64,000 nucleotides of DNA from Carettochelys insculpta (Eukaryota > Chordata > Testudines > Carettochelyidae). The stretch covers positions 21,922,001-21,986,000 of the forward strand of contig NC_134152.1 in assembly GCF_033958435.1 (NCBI RefSeq), given 5' to 3'. Shown here piece after piece: positions 11,601-23,585 of this stretch. The notes under the pieces were generated by a model. That model saw nothing but the letters and a program-made list of their open reading frames with translations, was not told the origin of the DNA and ran no database searches. How positions within the stretch are numbered: position 1 is the first letter of the stretch; each line of letters opens with the position of its first letter. Position numbers and translations under genes: made by a program.

Positions 11601-12658
11601 AGACACCTTCGGTTTCTTTGTGCAATCTACCATCAGATGGTTTTGAAAACTGCAAACAGATGAACTGTACTTCTCTTGGATCACAACTTGTTTTCTAATT
11701 CATCAGTAAAATCATAGTCAAAGCTCATCCTTGTACAAATCAGTAACAGCTCAGAGTGTCAAGGTAGTCATGCTAAACCATGGCATCTTTCCAGCTCTGT
11801 CATCTGTGATTAATACCTACATGACACACACAAAACTACATTAAAAGAACTCAAAAGTTGCAAAGTCAAGCACTCAGGAAATACCAGAAGGAAGGTCACT
11901 TGCATAACCATAATTGATCCCCTGAGATATATACATGTTATGTTATGGCCTTAAATTATGTAGTCAGACACCTGACATAAAATTTCAGCATAAACATTTA
12001 AAAGTGAGGCAAAGAGATACACATGGTCTTACAGTGGGAAGTATCAGGTGACCTTAATAACAGGCAGTGAAACCACCACACTCACCTATCAATGGTTCTT
12101 GAACAGTCTATTTCCTGTCAGCATTATAGTCTTGGAGCAAGTTGAAAATCAACAACATTCTACCAAGACTGGGTCTTACCTTAATTAAGGTGAGTAATCT
12201 GTATTCCTATCAGTTCAGAGGATCTCTTTTATTCGGGTTACAGGATCCACCTACATTCTAGTAAGAAGTGACCAGCCTTTGTTGGAGGGGGTGTGACTAT
12301 TTATGTAACTCTACTCCTCAAATTTTGTTTTCAGCCTCAACAAATCCAGTATCAGGATGCGTCTAATTTCTGCTGCCTGCCTTCTCTCTGGAGCAGAACT
12401 AGACAAGGCTAAATTTCCTTAGCTGCAGGATGTACTCAAGCTTGTAGAAAAAAAATCAGAAAGGTTTTCCTCATTGTAAATGCTTTGGGCTCACCTATGA
12501 TCTTAATTGCATGTATCAATGGAATTGTTTCAGCATCATTCCAGTGTAAACAAGAGCAGAATTTGATTATTAGATTTATAATTGACCATATCTGGCTTTT
12601 AGCAATCTGAAATGCTTGCTAATGATCTAGACTCTGAAATATTCTACTAAGAATGAAT
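11601..12658. other. No gene recognised
   Basis: Unclassified sequence of about 1 kb. A short palindrome-like CTTACCTTAATTAAGGTGAG lies near 12175-12195. No coding signal was seen. Confidence 0.55.
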
Positions 12659-13219
12659 CAGAACATCTGAGGTCTCAGAGGGATAGCTATGTTAGTCTGT
12701 TCCTGTAAAAACAAGGAATCCTGTAGCACCTTAGGGATGAATGGATTTTATTAGGGTATAAACTTTTGTGGGTAAAATCCACTTCATCAGATGGACTCAA
12801 ATGGAACTACAAAGGCAGGTGTGTATGTTACCAATTAATTGGCTAACGGCCTTCGGAGGTAACTTCCCCTAGAAGGACATTCTCATCTCCTCATCAGCTA
12901 CACTGAATGGCTACAGTCACCCTGACTGAGCACCCTAATTAACAATGGATAGTAACTTCTGTTTTCAGCAATTTCTCACATCCGTACCCACCTTTGTATT
13001 TCCACTCCAGTCCTCTTGATGAAGTGGGTTTTACCCAGGAAAAGGTATGTCTACACAGCAAAAGTTATTTTGAAATAACTATTCTAGCATCAACACAACG
13101 CAACCACTACTTTGAAATAATTTCCAAATAGTGGTTGGTTTATTTTCAAGTGGGTAAATCTCATTGCATGAGGAATAGTGACTATTCGGAAGGACTTATT
13201 TCAAAATAGGGTTGAGACA

Positions 13220-13655
13220 GGCTGCTTCTACACCTGCACCCTCCCGTCGGAGGTGGCATGATAATGAGACAATTTAATGCAGGCTAATGAGGCGCTAATG
13301 TGCATATTCAGTGCCTTATTAGCATAATGGTGGCTGTATGAATTTCGAAGTGCAGACTTCTAATTGCAGATTGACCTTGTAGATGGGGCAGCTTCAAAAT
13401 AAGTGCTCCACTTCGACATTCCCTTACTCTGACCTAGTTCTGTGGGAGTAAGGGAATGTTGAAGTGGGGCGCTTATTTCAAAGCTGCCCTGATCTAGACA
13501 GTCAATCTGCAATTCGAAGTTGGATTTTGAAATTTGCATGGCTGCCATTATGCTAATGGGGTGCTGAATATGCATGTTAGTGCCTCATGAGCCTGCTTCA
13601 AATTGCCTCATTGCCATACCTCCTCTGACGGGAGGGTGAGAGTGTAAAAGCAGCG
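13220..13655. mobile_element. MITE nested in a MITE, copy A
   Basis: A 436-bp element starts GGCTGCTTCTACACCTGC with CACCCTCCCGTCGGAGG just inside, mirrored at the right end (CTGACGGGAGGGTGAG to GTGTAAAAGCAGCG). Flanks are ACA (13217-13219) and ACA (13656-13658), an exact 3-bp duplication. The arms also mirror GGCGCTAATGTGCATATTC-type words. A relative lies at 27938-28316. Confidence 0.75.
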
Positions 13656-13723
13656 ACAGGGAATACTACCTATTTTGAAAGAAGCCCTAGTGTGTCTAAT
13701 GGCTATTTCAAAATAGGCTCCAT

Positions 13724-14102
13724 GGGCTTGTCTACACTAGCTCCCTACTTCAAAGGGAGGATGGTAAGTAGGGTGTTGGGAGTTTATTAATGAAGTGTTG
13801 CAGTGCACATGCAGCACTTCGTTAAGCAAATTCCCCCCCCCCGCGGGAACTTCAAAGTCTTAAACTTTGAAGTGCTGGCTGACGTTTAGCTGCAGCTCAC
13901 CCCCCAGTGCTTGGAAGTACCAGCGGGTGAGCCGCGGCTACACATGAGCTGGCACTTCGATGGTTATCACTTTGAAGTTCCCACGGGGGTGGGAATTTGC
14001 TTAACGAAGTGCTGCATATGCACCGCAACACTTCATTAATAAACTCCCAACACCCTACTTACCATCCTCCCTTTGAAGTAGGGAGCTCGTGTAGACAAGC
14101 CC
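13724..14102. mobile_element. MITE nested in a MITE, copy B
   Basis: A 379-bp near-palindromic element starts GGGCTTGTCTACACTAGCTC and ends GAGCTCGTGTAGACAAGCCC. Flanks are CAT and TAT (2 of 3). Inside, AGGATGGTAAGTAGGGTG and its complement mark the arms, and a C-run with CGCGGG sits on one side of the loop. A second copy lies at 27567-27876. Confidence 0.82.
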
Positions 14103-14283
14103 TATGTGTTTTGATGGTATTTTTGAAATAGCTAAGTGTATTCTGTGTGTAGCAGCGTTATTTTGAAAATAACTATTCCAGAATAGCTCTTCTGGAACAG
14201 CTTATTTCAAAATAAGGCCGCTGTGTAGACATACCCTAAAAGGCACTATGGGACTCCCCATTGTTTTTCCAGAACGTCCCAGG

Positions 14284-15160
14284 GAGCAGTTTTTCAAAGG
14301 CACAAAGGGGAGTTGATTCCCAGACTTCGGTTACAATGCTGCACACGTAGTTTTCAACTTCTTTACTGGGAGATATGTAACAGCCTTCTTCATGAACTTT
14401 GCATTGAGCTCATAACCTATCTCTGCTTTTTTTAAAAAAATCATTTAATTATTCTGTGCTGCACTCTGAGACCTCATGTAGCAGTTGTATTGGATGAAAC
14501 AAATCATACATAATGTGTTTCAATTGTCAACAAAGAGGTTGAAGAACATTAGTGTTTGTAGAATTACACCTTTCCACTGGCATGTTTATGTTAGTTGGCA
14601 ACAAGATCTCTCCAAATACATTCAAGTGACATTGTTGGCAGTAGCAAAAGTGGCTTATAATACAACTTCCCTTGTAACTGATCAGCAGTAAGAAAATAAA
14701 AATAATTTATTGATGAAGGTGCTTTTCAAATACTCTTCTTGCTTCTTTCTTGCCTATGACAATGAAAAAAAAAAAGGATATTAAGTTTGTGAACTCTGAA
14801 TCAAGAATAAGTTTTAAAAGGCAGACTCCTCAATTGTCCAGAAGGTTTTATTTCAGCACTGGTTGCTTTCAACTGAACTGTTGGTCAAGGGTGGGATCTT
14901 TGAAAATTCTAACTAATAGATTTTAAAACAGACATGGCACAAGTTTTATGTAGAAATCAGGTTTATTTTTTAAAGGTAATGCATTAACAAAGGTGATCTT
15001 GAAAGGAAAATGTAGTGAATTATTCACAAACCTTCTGTGCTTTTGTGAATGCTAACAGGTCAACTCCTTTGAAGGACTGCTTGAGTAGATTGCAGCCTAC
15101 ATACAGGCATTCTCACTGGTTGTATCCAACCCTGAGTTTTCAGATTTACTAGTTTGGGCA
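14284..15160. other. No gene recognised
   Basis: AT-rich unclassified sequence with short A-runs (14765-14777). No exon or RNA gene seen. Confidence 0.55.
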
Positions 15161-15480
15161 ATCTTTTATCTACCATATATATTAGACAGTTTGAATGTCT
15201 GTCTGTGTGTCCGTCCGTTTGTCTGTGAGTCCATTTGTTCAGGAACTCCTAAATGGTAGGAGCTAGGCCCAAAAATTACCTATCAACACTGGGTAACTCT
15301 TCCAGTGCGTGAATGTATGTGAGTGCATTTGTGTGTGTGTATATATACACACACACACATATATATAAAATATTTATATTATAGATTATAGATTAAAAAC
15401 GTATAAGATATAAAAATAAATATAAATAATAAATTAATATCTAATACATAATAAATAAGTAAATATACACATGCACGCAA
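15161..15480. repeat. Microsatellite-rich repeat (TGTC, TG, TA tracts)
   Basis: GTCTGTCTGTGTGTCCGTCC-like tandem words (15196-15225) are followed by the repeat-like phrase TCAGGAACTCCTAAATGGTA. Then come TG/TA/CA dinucleotide runs at 15328-15365 and an AT-rich tract to about 15465. I recall the phrase as common in reptile genomes, but I cannot name the family. Confidence 0.55.
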
Positions 15481-16134
15481 ATACTGCTCAGTTTGCAGAG
15501 GTAATTAGGCCATCCAGCACATTAAAAACTAAAAATTTGTTGCAGTGCAGATGGAAATGTCATTTGGGGATAGATTCTTGAAATAGCTTTTGTTAAAACT
15601 CACGTTTGTAACTCCGGACAATGGCCCTAAACCAGCATGTGTTTAAACACTTGGCTGAATAGGGATGATTTTGCTAAACTGTGGCCAATAATAGAAGTTA
15701 CAAACTGCCTTGTGTACTATTCTGAACTGTACTTTCTCCTAGGCAAGAGGATCAGGGTGAAACTACAAAGCAAACTCCTAGAACAATGTTTGGATAAAAA
15801 CCAAGTGTCATGCTGACTCTCCACGCAAATCAGCGGGAACAGGTTTCTCATCTGGCATATAGACTGGCTTTGAATAGGAATGTTACTGACCTCCTCAGGC
15901 GTTATATTTCCCCTGGGAAATTTTCAGGGATTTCGGGGGAATATGCTCTATAGAGTGGCTCTTCCCAAACTCTTCCATCTTCCCTTCCCCCCTCCCTGCA
16001 AAACTTGCTTCAGGAGCTTATGTAGTGGTGAGGGAAGGGGCAGGTGAAAATGTGTCATGGAGACAGGACTTGTGGCAGTCTTTAGCTTTAGGATCCTTTC
16101 TTCTTCATATAACTCTGTTTTGCCCCCTCAGTGC
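15481..16134. other. No gene recognised
   Basis: Unclassified sequence without a supported feature. Confidence 0.5.
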
Positions 16135-16321
16135 CAGGGTTCCCTCCATTTTTTTTCCATCCCTGGGCAGAATAAATTTTCTTATGTGTGCCAAGGCATG
16201 TGCAGATGGGCACCACCAGTAGACACTTATGCTGCCAGCTACAGGTGCTCTGTTAATCAACTGGGTGGCACCTGAATCTCTCCTGGTGGCTGCTCAAGCG
16301 TTCAACTTACAGGGAACCCAG
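16135..16321 (+). mobile_element. hAT-like MITE (CAGTGTTCCC family), copy 2
   Basis: The 187-bp element starts CAGGGTTCCCTCC and ends TTACAGGGAACCCAG. Flanking 8-mers CTCAGTGC (16127-16134) and CTCGAGGC (16322-16329) agree at 5 of 8, a decayed hAT-type duplication. Shared internal words with the copy at 23586 include GGCAGAATAAATTTT-like and CCAAGGCATGTGCAG. Confidence 0.72.
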
Positions 16322-17387
16322 CTCGAGGCCCATGCTCAACATGCACATGGCAGAGAGGGGCAGAACACTGAGGTGTCTTTGACTTAGGACAGCTGTGGAA
16401 CAAGAGAATCCTGATGGAAGCTTTGCATGTATGGGAGCGGTTCAGCTCAGAGGGAAGGTTTGACTTCCCACCTGTTGTGGCAGTGGTATTCTCCTCCACG
16501 GTCGCAGTCCCTGCAGAAAGCCTTCCATGAATCCTCACCCCTTGCTGTTGAGGCCGGGAAGGAGATTGAGAAGCAGAATCACACTCCTCCCTGGTCTGCC
16601 AGAAGCCAAACTGATTACTTCTTCTGTCACTGGGGGAAACTCTGTGTTGGAGGGAGCTGTGAAGGCTGGTGCTCAGCTGACTTTTTCATCTCTGACGGGG
16701 CCTTTTACAGCTGTCACTGTCCTCCCAAGGGTCTGTGCGTCTCTGAGGGGAAAGCTTTAATTATGACTCTCCTTTCAATAGCAAATAGCAAAGATGAACT
16801 CCTGTAAGCTTTTGAAGGCTCTCAATGGGATCCTCTGGCTGGCTCTATGCATGGAGAAATAAAAAGGGGTTGAATGATAAAAGCATCCTCCTTTGAAATT
16901 GTACCTTCCAGTGCTTGACCTGGACTGATGGATAACCCATCTGCCGACTGAACAAATTCTTTACCAGCCTCAGCAATACCAATGCCAACTGCATTTGTTT
17001 ATTCAGGTGCGCTCAACACTGACCAGCGCTCTTATCTCGTTGCTCAGCAAAGGGGAAGAGTGTATGAATCTGAATCGCTTTTGTGGACAGTCAATATGCA
17101 GAGACAGAACACAAAAACTATGGAGAAATTGTGGCTGCCTCTTGCCACCTGAGTTGACTCTCCTGCAGTGGCACAGCATTCAAAAAACCTGCTAGATCTT
17201 CCCTGCCTGATTTCTGGGAAGCAAGGAAGAGAAACTAATATACTGGTAAGTAATCCACTTATGATGGAAACACTAGGCGCAGAGTGCCCCTACAACCTTC
17301 CCGCTGTGTTTGATCATTGCTGGTAGTGCCCGCAGCACCAACAGCCTGCAGAATGTCTTCACACTGGTAGTGCATGTCTGTTCCTGC
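16322..17387. other. No gene recognised
   Basis: About 1 kb without a supported gene. A 126-codon open frame at 16427-16807 has overlapping frames on both strands and no recognisable domain, so I do not call it. Confidence 0.55.
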
Positions 17388-17432
17388 CTTGGGTGTGCAC
17401 AACAAAATTAATTCCACACGTGGATGGAAAAA
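17388..17432 (-). mobile_element. Fragment of the CAGTGTTCCC hAT family
   Basis: A short match to the inner left region of the hAT-like MITE, in reverse orientation (GTGCACAACAAAATTAATTC, GGATGGAAAAA). It has no termini. Confidence 0.5.
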
Positions 17433-19201
17433 TGAACAAGAACATTGGGGTTAAGAATTCAAATTCCTCTACATTTGAATAGGTGTGTGGGTATCTCTCT
17501 CTGGTAAGTTTTCTCGAAAATCTCAGCCTTTAGGCATAAAATGCTATCAGGAAACTGAGGGTGAAATTCTCCCTGTGTAAAGGGTCAGCATAAGGCCTGT
17601 ACATCACTTGAGTCCTTTATTGAGGTGTAGGTGACATTAAGGCGCTGAATAAAATTCATGTTTTTATTGTCTACCATCCTTGACAAAGAAGGCAAGACAG
17701 ATTAATTCCAAGACACTAGCCCCCCACAAGGTTTTAGACATCTTCTCTCTCCCATCAGAATCCATCTTTACTAGGTCCTGGGATTCTGTGAGGCTTTTGT
17801 TTTATTTGGTTTTATTTTATTGGTTTCGCTCAGTTGGAATCCTGATTGGTGCAAATCAGGAGTAGTAAAAATATTACTCTGGTGTAAGACAGGTGTAAGT
17901 GAGAAGGGAATATGGCTGTAAGTGAGTCCCAGCCAGTCATAAGAATATCCCCCACCTGCTAAAAAGAGAAGGAATACGAACAAAGGCATCAATGCTATAT
18001 TTTTCTAATAAACATACAACTCTCTGGAGATGCAGCTCGGCAAAGAGATGGTGCTGAAAAACATGAACTAACAGACTGTGCTGAAACAGACTAATGCATA
18101 AGAAGACAGCTAGAAAGACAGGCGCAGCAAACGCTGGAACCAACGACAGGCTAGGCTGCTGAAGGCAAATATTGTGACAAGAGTACCCAATAAGTACAGG
18201 GAGTACTTTGGCACAGTCTAACAATAAATGCATACCAACAGCAGAATCTAAAACCTAGGCTCTGTGACATCTCGTAATATTTCTGAGGCATTGCAATATG
18301 AAAGAGCAGATCTTTGGACAGACACAGAATGAAAGTACAGCTCATTGGTGTTAGATGAGTTTGTTTGGGGACAATTTACCATACTCAGTTTTATGCTGGC
18401 TGTGTTTGCATCCTGCACTGTCGCGCACCTCTGCTTGAATTAACACAATAAATCAGGACTCAGACACTGGCTCAGCAAAACAGTTAAGATTGTGCTTAAC
18501 TGTGAGAAAGCGAATAGTTCCATTGATTTCATCCATGTTTTAGTCCACACAGGAACAAAAGTAATCGTAAGCGGTTTCCCCAGTGGCAGGGTGGCCCTGC
18601 GGCTAGGCCCCTTGCGGTGCCGAGAGGCCCAGGGTGTAAGTTTGCAGCCCACCCCTAAAGGCTGTAGTCTTAGTTTGGGGCGTGGCCCTCAGAGTCTAGT
18701 TTCCCCTCTGCAGTGGGGTGGATTTCTGTGAAGTTCTCCCTCTCTCTGCCTGGGGAAAGGTTTGGAGGCTCCTTCCTCCCATGACCTGGTGGCAGCTCTG
18801 GCACAGGCCCTGCATGCGCCAGAGCCAACTGCTGCCTGGTGGCTGGTCAGCCCCAAACTGAGCTAGCTTCTCCCCTTTTATACTGCCCCCAAGCCTGACA
18901 CTGGCTGCTGGTGAACGGGGTGGGGCTACCTGGACAAACAGGCTCTGTTTAACTCTTGCCCTGCCCAGCCTTCCTCTTACTCCCTTACAGTAATCCTCAT
19001 GCAAAACCAGGCAATCTCTTTCATGTCATACGATAGATTTGCAGTGGCTTATTTGAGGACTAGGCCCTGTGTTTGCTTCTTGGGTCAGGGCATCTCTGGT
19101 TCAAAACCAAAATGTACTTCCAATACCACATGGCCAATGCTTCTCCTCTTCTCCAGTTTTTGCATGATATCAATTTTTTTCAGTTATTTTTAAAAATTAC
19201 A
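17433..19201. other. No gene recognised; GC-rich patch at 18580-18960
   Basis: I find no exon or RNA gene. The patch at 18580-18960 is GC-rich (GGTGGCCCTGCGGC, CCCAAACTGAGC) and may be a decayed repeat, but I found no boundaries. Confidence 0.5.
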
Positions 19202-19212
19202 ATTCTCTAGAT

Positions 19213-19437
19213 AAAAGCAGTCCCAGAGCTCCCTGAAGACTACAATTTTATCTTTTAGGTGATGAGCTTTCGTGGATAAGCCCCACTTCATCAGATTTCA
19301 TCAGTAAATCATTGTCTTACCCAGGAAAGCTCATTACCTAATAAATAAAATTGTTAGTCTTTAAGGTGCTACAGGACTGCTTGTTTTCTTTTTATTTTTC
19401 TTTTCTGATCCCACACACTAACACGGCAACCCCTCTG
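19213..19437. mobile_element. Penelope-type fold-back with perfect 11-bp duplication
   Basis: The left arm (AAAAGCAGTCCC to CCCACTTCATCAGAT) lacks the head. The right arm (CTTACCCAGGAAAGCTCATT to GTGCTACAGGACTGC) ends with the complement of the head (CACTAACACGGCAACCCC). Flanks ATTCTCTAGAT occur at 19202-19212 and 19438-19448, an exact 11-bp duplication. The head is on the right, opposite to the copies at 6.2, 12.7 and 30.7 kb, so this copy is in the reverse orientation. Confidence 0.82.
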
Positions 19438-19448
19438 ATTCTCTAGAT

Positions 19449-20316
19449 GGAAGGATAAGAAAACAGGATAGTAGGAGAGACGAAAGCAGTAGCAATGGGC
19501 ACATTTGGACACAGCTTGTGACAGCTTTTGCTTAGGACAAGCTGATTCCCTATTCTTCAAAGGCTGATTCAGTGCAAAGCTTCAGTGAATGGCTGACAGG
19601 TGGTTAAACAACCGGCAGATGTTTAATATTGTTTTGGATTCTGCTGTTTTCACTTCAAGACTGCCTGCATGCAAACCTATGCTAACGAATACAGCTCCTC
19701 TGTTAAACACAGAGCTGTTCTCCATGATGAGTGCTCAAATTTAAGAATATTAACTTACATAAATGGATAGTTAGGTAGATAGAAATGTACCAGCTTGACT
19801 CCTCTGAAGGCCAAATATGTTTCTATACCAGAAGAGGCACAGTATCAGTGCCAGCTTCTCCACTGGACTCCACCAAGGTGCTTAACACTGGCCCAGAGGG
19901 ACTGCCTCTAGAAATGCAAATGCATTTGTTTGCCTTTTGTAAAAAACATTAGCAAGGCTATCAGTCAGAACCTATCATAATGTAACTGACAGACAGGCTA
20001 TTTGGGAGCTGGACTTAATCCACCAGTTCACTTTGCACAGGGTCCAGAAAAGCCACGTAATAAGACTTGTGGTCATTACCAATATGGACCATGTTCAATC
20101 TAGTGACCTAGAGGAGGAAGGCTCCATATCCCTCTATCGACCCTGTGAGCCAAGCTGTTTCTCTTGTACTGAAGTTCTGAAATCCTTCATAAAACGTTTG
20201 CTGACATATCGTATTCATATTTGAGTGTATCAGTTGCAATTGATTTTAACTTTCATTTCTAGACTCTCTAAAATGGAACTGAAAGGTTTCTCCAAGATAG
20301 CTGATAAAGAGTCTAA
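19449..20316. other. No gene recognised
   Basis: Unclassified sequence without a supported feature. Confidence 0.55.
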
Positions 20317-20609
20317 GGCCAGGTCTACAGTAGACATTAAAGTCAATTGTAGATACACAGTTCTAGCTATGGAAATTGTGTCACGGGAATCAACTTATCT
20401 ACAGTCAACTTACAGCTGTTCTCACAGAGGGAGGTCAACGGGAGAAATGCTCTCATCAATCTTCCTTACTCCTCATGATATTGAGGAGCACAAGGATTGA
20501 CTGTCGACCCAGATAGTTCAGTTTCATGAGTCCTCACTAGGTGCACAAAATTGAACCCCAGAAGATTGGCCCTGATGGGGTTGATCTTCTACATAGTGAA
20601 GACATACCC
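20317..20609. mobile_element. Harbinger-like MITE, family B copy 1
   Basis: A 293-bp element starts GGCCAGGTCTACAGTAGAC and ends TAGTGAAGACATACCC, with flanks TAA and TCA (2 of 3). Internal words CACAGAGGGAGGTCAACGGG and CTTACTCCTCATGATATTG recur at 59932-60201, and in reverse orientation at 56763-57043. It has no coding sequence. Confidence 0.75.
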
Positions 20610-21657
20610 TCAGTACCACAGTGACCATTTAAACAGCAGAGACCTTGGTTCCAATCTTTTCATGCTGTTTGTTGACAGTAAAAGAGGTTTAGGTGGTTTA
20701 ACTTTGGAATGGCTGTTTCATTTGCTAACATTAAACCTTCTCCATTTTGGAATGGTAGTCTCAGCTCCCACAAAGCTTCTGGATAAAATGGAGTTGTGGA
20801 CAGAGAAGATTGGACACCACCTGATTGCATAATATCTGGAGCTACTGGGTCAAGATGAGAGTTAGGCTATTGACTTCAATGGGATCTGGGTCAGGCTATT
20901 TGCCTTTCTTTTCCAGTGGCAGCAAATAATTCACCATAGGTTCTAGTTTGGTCCAGGAGTGAATAGCTTTCACAACAAGTGTGTTTGGCTAGGAAGCAGC
21001 TGGTGTCAAGGCCATTTCCTCCATTAGAGACTCAAGCAAGCGTGCCAGTTTTAAAAGAAGAATTAAGCCCATGAAATCTGCCAACAGAAGCTCACATCCT
21101 GTCTCCAACAAGCTGTAAATTTTATGGAGACCCCCCATGGAGAGATGATATACATATTCACAGATTGCAGCCAGATATGCCAAGATCCAAATCACTGGAT
21201 AGGGTCCTTGCAGGGACTGGGAAGGGCTCTGTGCTGTCTGGTTATGAAAACCACTGAAAGACAATGCTCTTGCCAAGAGAAAAAAGGCCCATTCATCTTT
21301 ATTTTTGCTTGTCCAAAACTTACCTTTGGGTCTTTTCAATGTTTCCATCCCAGTTCACAAAGGCTCAGAGTATTTCTAGAAGAGACTTTTTTTCAAGAAA
21401 GTTTTATCCTTCAAGCAAGTGCTAACTGATTTCTTTATGTAATCTCACCAAGCCACTCAGAAGTACTGCAAGATAAAGAAACTGATATACAATATCCAGT
21501 ATGTAGATATTTAACAATATTTAACAAGTTGAAATGAAGATTTTTTTTAAAAAAAAATGTAAATACGGACTTCAGAACATAAGCAAAAACATTAGGTAGC
21601 TTCTGGGGTCTTTTGTTCGTTTGTTTTTATCAGACACATTATTCTTCAGGGATTATA
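20610..21657. other. No gene recognised
   Basis: About 1 kb of unclassified sequence. Open frames of 101-119 codons on opposite strands (20989-21429) overlap each other and show no domain. Confidence 0.55.
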
Positions 21658-21665
21658 TTATTAAA

Positions 21666-22627
21666 TAGAGTGACCATATTTCCCTATGCCAAATACAGGA
21701 GACTGAGGGTTGGAGGGAGGGAGGTGGCTCCCCAGCTGTGTCTGCTAATCAAGGGAAGCTCCCTGGCTGCCCCATGCCACAGGGTGCTGGAATGGGGCTG
21801 CTGCCCTATGGGGGAGCTCCCCAGTTGCAGTGGCAGCTGCCCTGCAGAAGGGCAGGGGTTCACGGCTACCCCATGCCACCAGGCTCCGGGACTGCTGCAG
21901 GGACACTCCCTGGCTCCAGAGGTGGCTGCCCTGTGGCTGCCTGATGCCTCTGGGTGTGGGACTGCAGCTGCCATCCCACTGGGAACCTCCCTGGCTGCCC
22001 CATGCCTCCGGGCACTGGGACTGGGGGCTGCCGCCCTGCCAGGAGGTCCTCCCGGCTGCAGAGGGCAGCTGCTCCATGCCTCGGGGCACTGGCAATGGGG
22101 CTGCCACCTTTCAGGAGAGCTCTGTGACTGTGGGGCTCCCTAGCTGCAGAATTGGCTGCCCTGCGGGGGAAGAAGAGGTGGCTACACAGGAGGCTGTCCT
22201 GCGGTGAGCATTGGGCTACCTCCCCGCAGTGGTTTCCCTGGCTTCAGGGCAGTTGCCTCACAAAGAAGCTGCCCAGCACTGCTGGGGCACCAGGGCCCCC
22301 TTAAAATCTTAGAGTCGGGGACCACAAAAACACTTCCCTACGCCCCAACATACCCTCTGGCAGGGCCCCAGCTCCCTCTCCTGCTGCTGCCTTACTGGCC
22401 AGTTGTTACATGGTGCACGTGCTGTCCAGCCAGGTCCCAATTGCTTTTACCTGCAGCTGCAGCTGCAGCTGCAGCTGCACTGGCTTCGGGGGAAGGGCAG
22501 CTCAGCAGGGGGGGAGCGAACATACGGGAGAATTCACTTTTTTGTTAAAAAAAAAAATAAAAATAGGCAGGGCGCCTGCCTCGAATACTGCTTTGTCCTG
22601 GCGAGAATGGGCTGGATGGTCACCCTA
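21666..22627. mobile_element. hAT-like element (TAGGGTGACCA ends), second copy, minisatellite core
   Basis: It starts TAGAGTGACCA and ends TGGTCACCCTA. Flanks are an exact 8-bp duplication TTATTAAA at 21658-21665 and 22628-22635, which fixes both ends and supports hAT. The 962-bp body is GC-rich with imperfect repeats (CCCATGCCNCNGGGC, GGGGCTGC, CTCCCTGGCTGC) plus a (GCAGCT)n run near 22456-22480. Long open frames on both strands (176, 125 and 120 codons) are low-complexity artefacts. It is the same family as 4479-5168. Confidence 0.87.
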
Positions 22628-22918
22628 TTATTAAAGTGTTTTTAAAATATCATGTGCTATTGAGGGAAATGCTGCATTCCATGGGAGGCTTCCCATCAGC
22701 CCCCCAAAAGCCTGATGCTTATACATGAGTCAGCTGGTGCACTTTCCGGAGTGCATTTGAAGAGGGGTAAGACCATTATTAAGTTTTTGGTTTTTTTTGC
22801 CTTTGATACCCATGCATGTGTCACAAGTTAGGTTTGGTGCCTTGTCTTGGGCCTTGATACCATAAAGTCCCCAAGCATCTCCTTTCAGCATGCCAGCGCT
22901 CCTGCTTTAATAAGACTA

Positions 22919-23226
22919 CGGGAAGCTCTGTAATCTGGAACTCTCTCATCTAACAACATCCGTAATCCAACGTGATTTTCGTTAGCCAGATGATCACTCC
23001 TCACAGGTGTGGCCAACTTTCCTGTGATCCCATGAAGTTTGTTTCCTGTCACCAGCCCTGGCTCTCAGTGTTTTGTGCTCATACCCCTAAATGTCTTAGA
23101 AGAGCTCATTCAGCAGTGAAAGTGTTGGTAATGTGCTAGAAAATATTGACCTCCTGTGGTCCAGCAAATTCTCTCGTCCAGCACTGGTCAGGTCTGGAAG
23201 GTGCCAAATGAGAGAGGTTGAACCTG
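22919..23226 (+). mobile_element. Tigger-like MITE (CAGGTTGAACC ends), copy 1
   Basis: The right end GAGAGGTTGAACCTG is followed by TA. The left end is diverged (TA then CGGGAAGCTCTGTAATC). Internal words GTGTTGGTAATGT, GACCTC and GTCCAGCAAATTCTC recur in the two copies at 40437-41178. A TA target and a CAGGTTGA-type terminus fit the pogo/Tigger group. Length 308 bp. Confidence 0.72.
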
Positions 23227-23577
23227 TACTGGCATGCTGAAAATAAGGCATGTGCTTGGGAATTTTGTTGCATTGGGCTCTTAGCTCATCTAAAGCCCAC
23301 TCAAGACAAGGTGAATTTTCCATTGACTTAAATAGGCTTTGGACCAGGCTCACATATACAAGGTACAATGTGCCAGGCACTCTGACCCTTGCTAAAGCAC
23401 TTCAGCACATGCTTAACTTTAAGCCTCATGGAAATCAACAGGACTATTCCTGCTTAAAACTAAGCATGGGCTGAAGGAGGGTTAGATGACCTAATGAGAA
23501 GAATTCCCAGGCTCTTCTTGTATGATAGCTTCCACCGCTGCTCTCTCAGATGGAGAGCGGCCTGTGGGGAATTATGA
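23227..23577. other. No gene recognised
   Basis: It contains the phrase CATTGACTTAAATAGGCTTT, which belongs to a very common diffuse reptile repeat whose ends I cannot place. There is no coding signal. Confidence 0.45.
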
Positions 23578-23585
23578 GTCCTGAT

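Larger units (their letters stand above)
13043..14236. mobile_element. Harbinger-like MITE, host of two further MITEs
   Basis: The ends read (A)GGTATGTCTACACAGC and GCTGTGTAGACATACCC, an inverted terminus of about 16 bp. The right flank is TAA and the left AAA, compatible with a decayed 3-bp TAA duplication. Its own interior, rich in TTATTTTGAAATAAC words, is cut twice, at 13220-13655 and 13724-14102. A diverged relative lies at 26946-27300. Confidence 0.75.
12673..14269. mobile_element. Penelope-type fold-back, right arm split by nested MITEs
   Basis: The left arm has the head (GGGATAGCTATGTTAGTCTG) and arm words AATCCTGTAGCACCTTAGG and CCACTTCATCAGATGG. The right arm begins near 12985 (TTTGTATTTCCACTCC, GATGAAGTGGGTTTTACCC), is cut by a MITE at 13043, and finishes at 14240-14269 (AGGCACTATGGGACTCC). 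Flanks are CAGAACATCTGAGG (12659-12672) and CAGAACGTCCCAGG (14270-14283), 11 of 14 identical. The right arm lacks the head, as in the coding copy at 30.7 kb. No endonuclease or RT sequence remains. Confidence 0.78.

Noticed and set aside
15196..15365. Regular tandem TGTC/TG/TA words as a possible CRISPR-like or regulatory array
   Set aside because: It is simple-sequence DNA without spacer structure, in a vertebrate genome.
21613..22143. Plus-strand open frame of 176 codons
   Set aside because: It starts outside and runs into the repetitive hAT core, and several other frames are equally open there.
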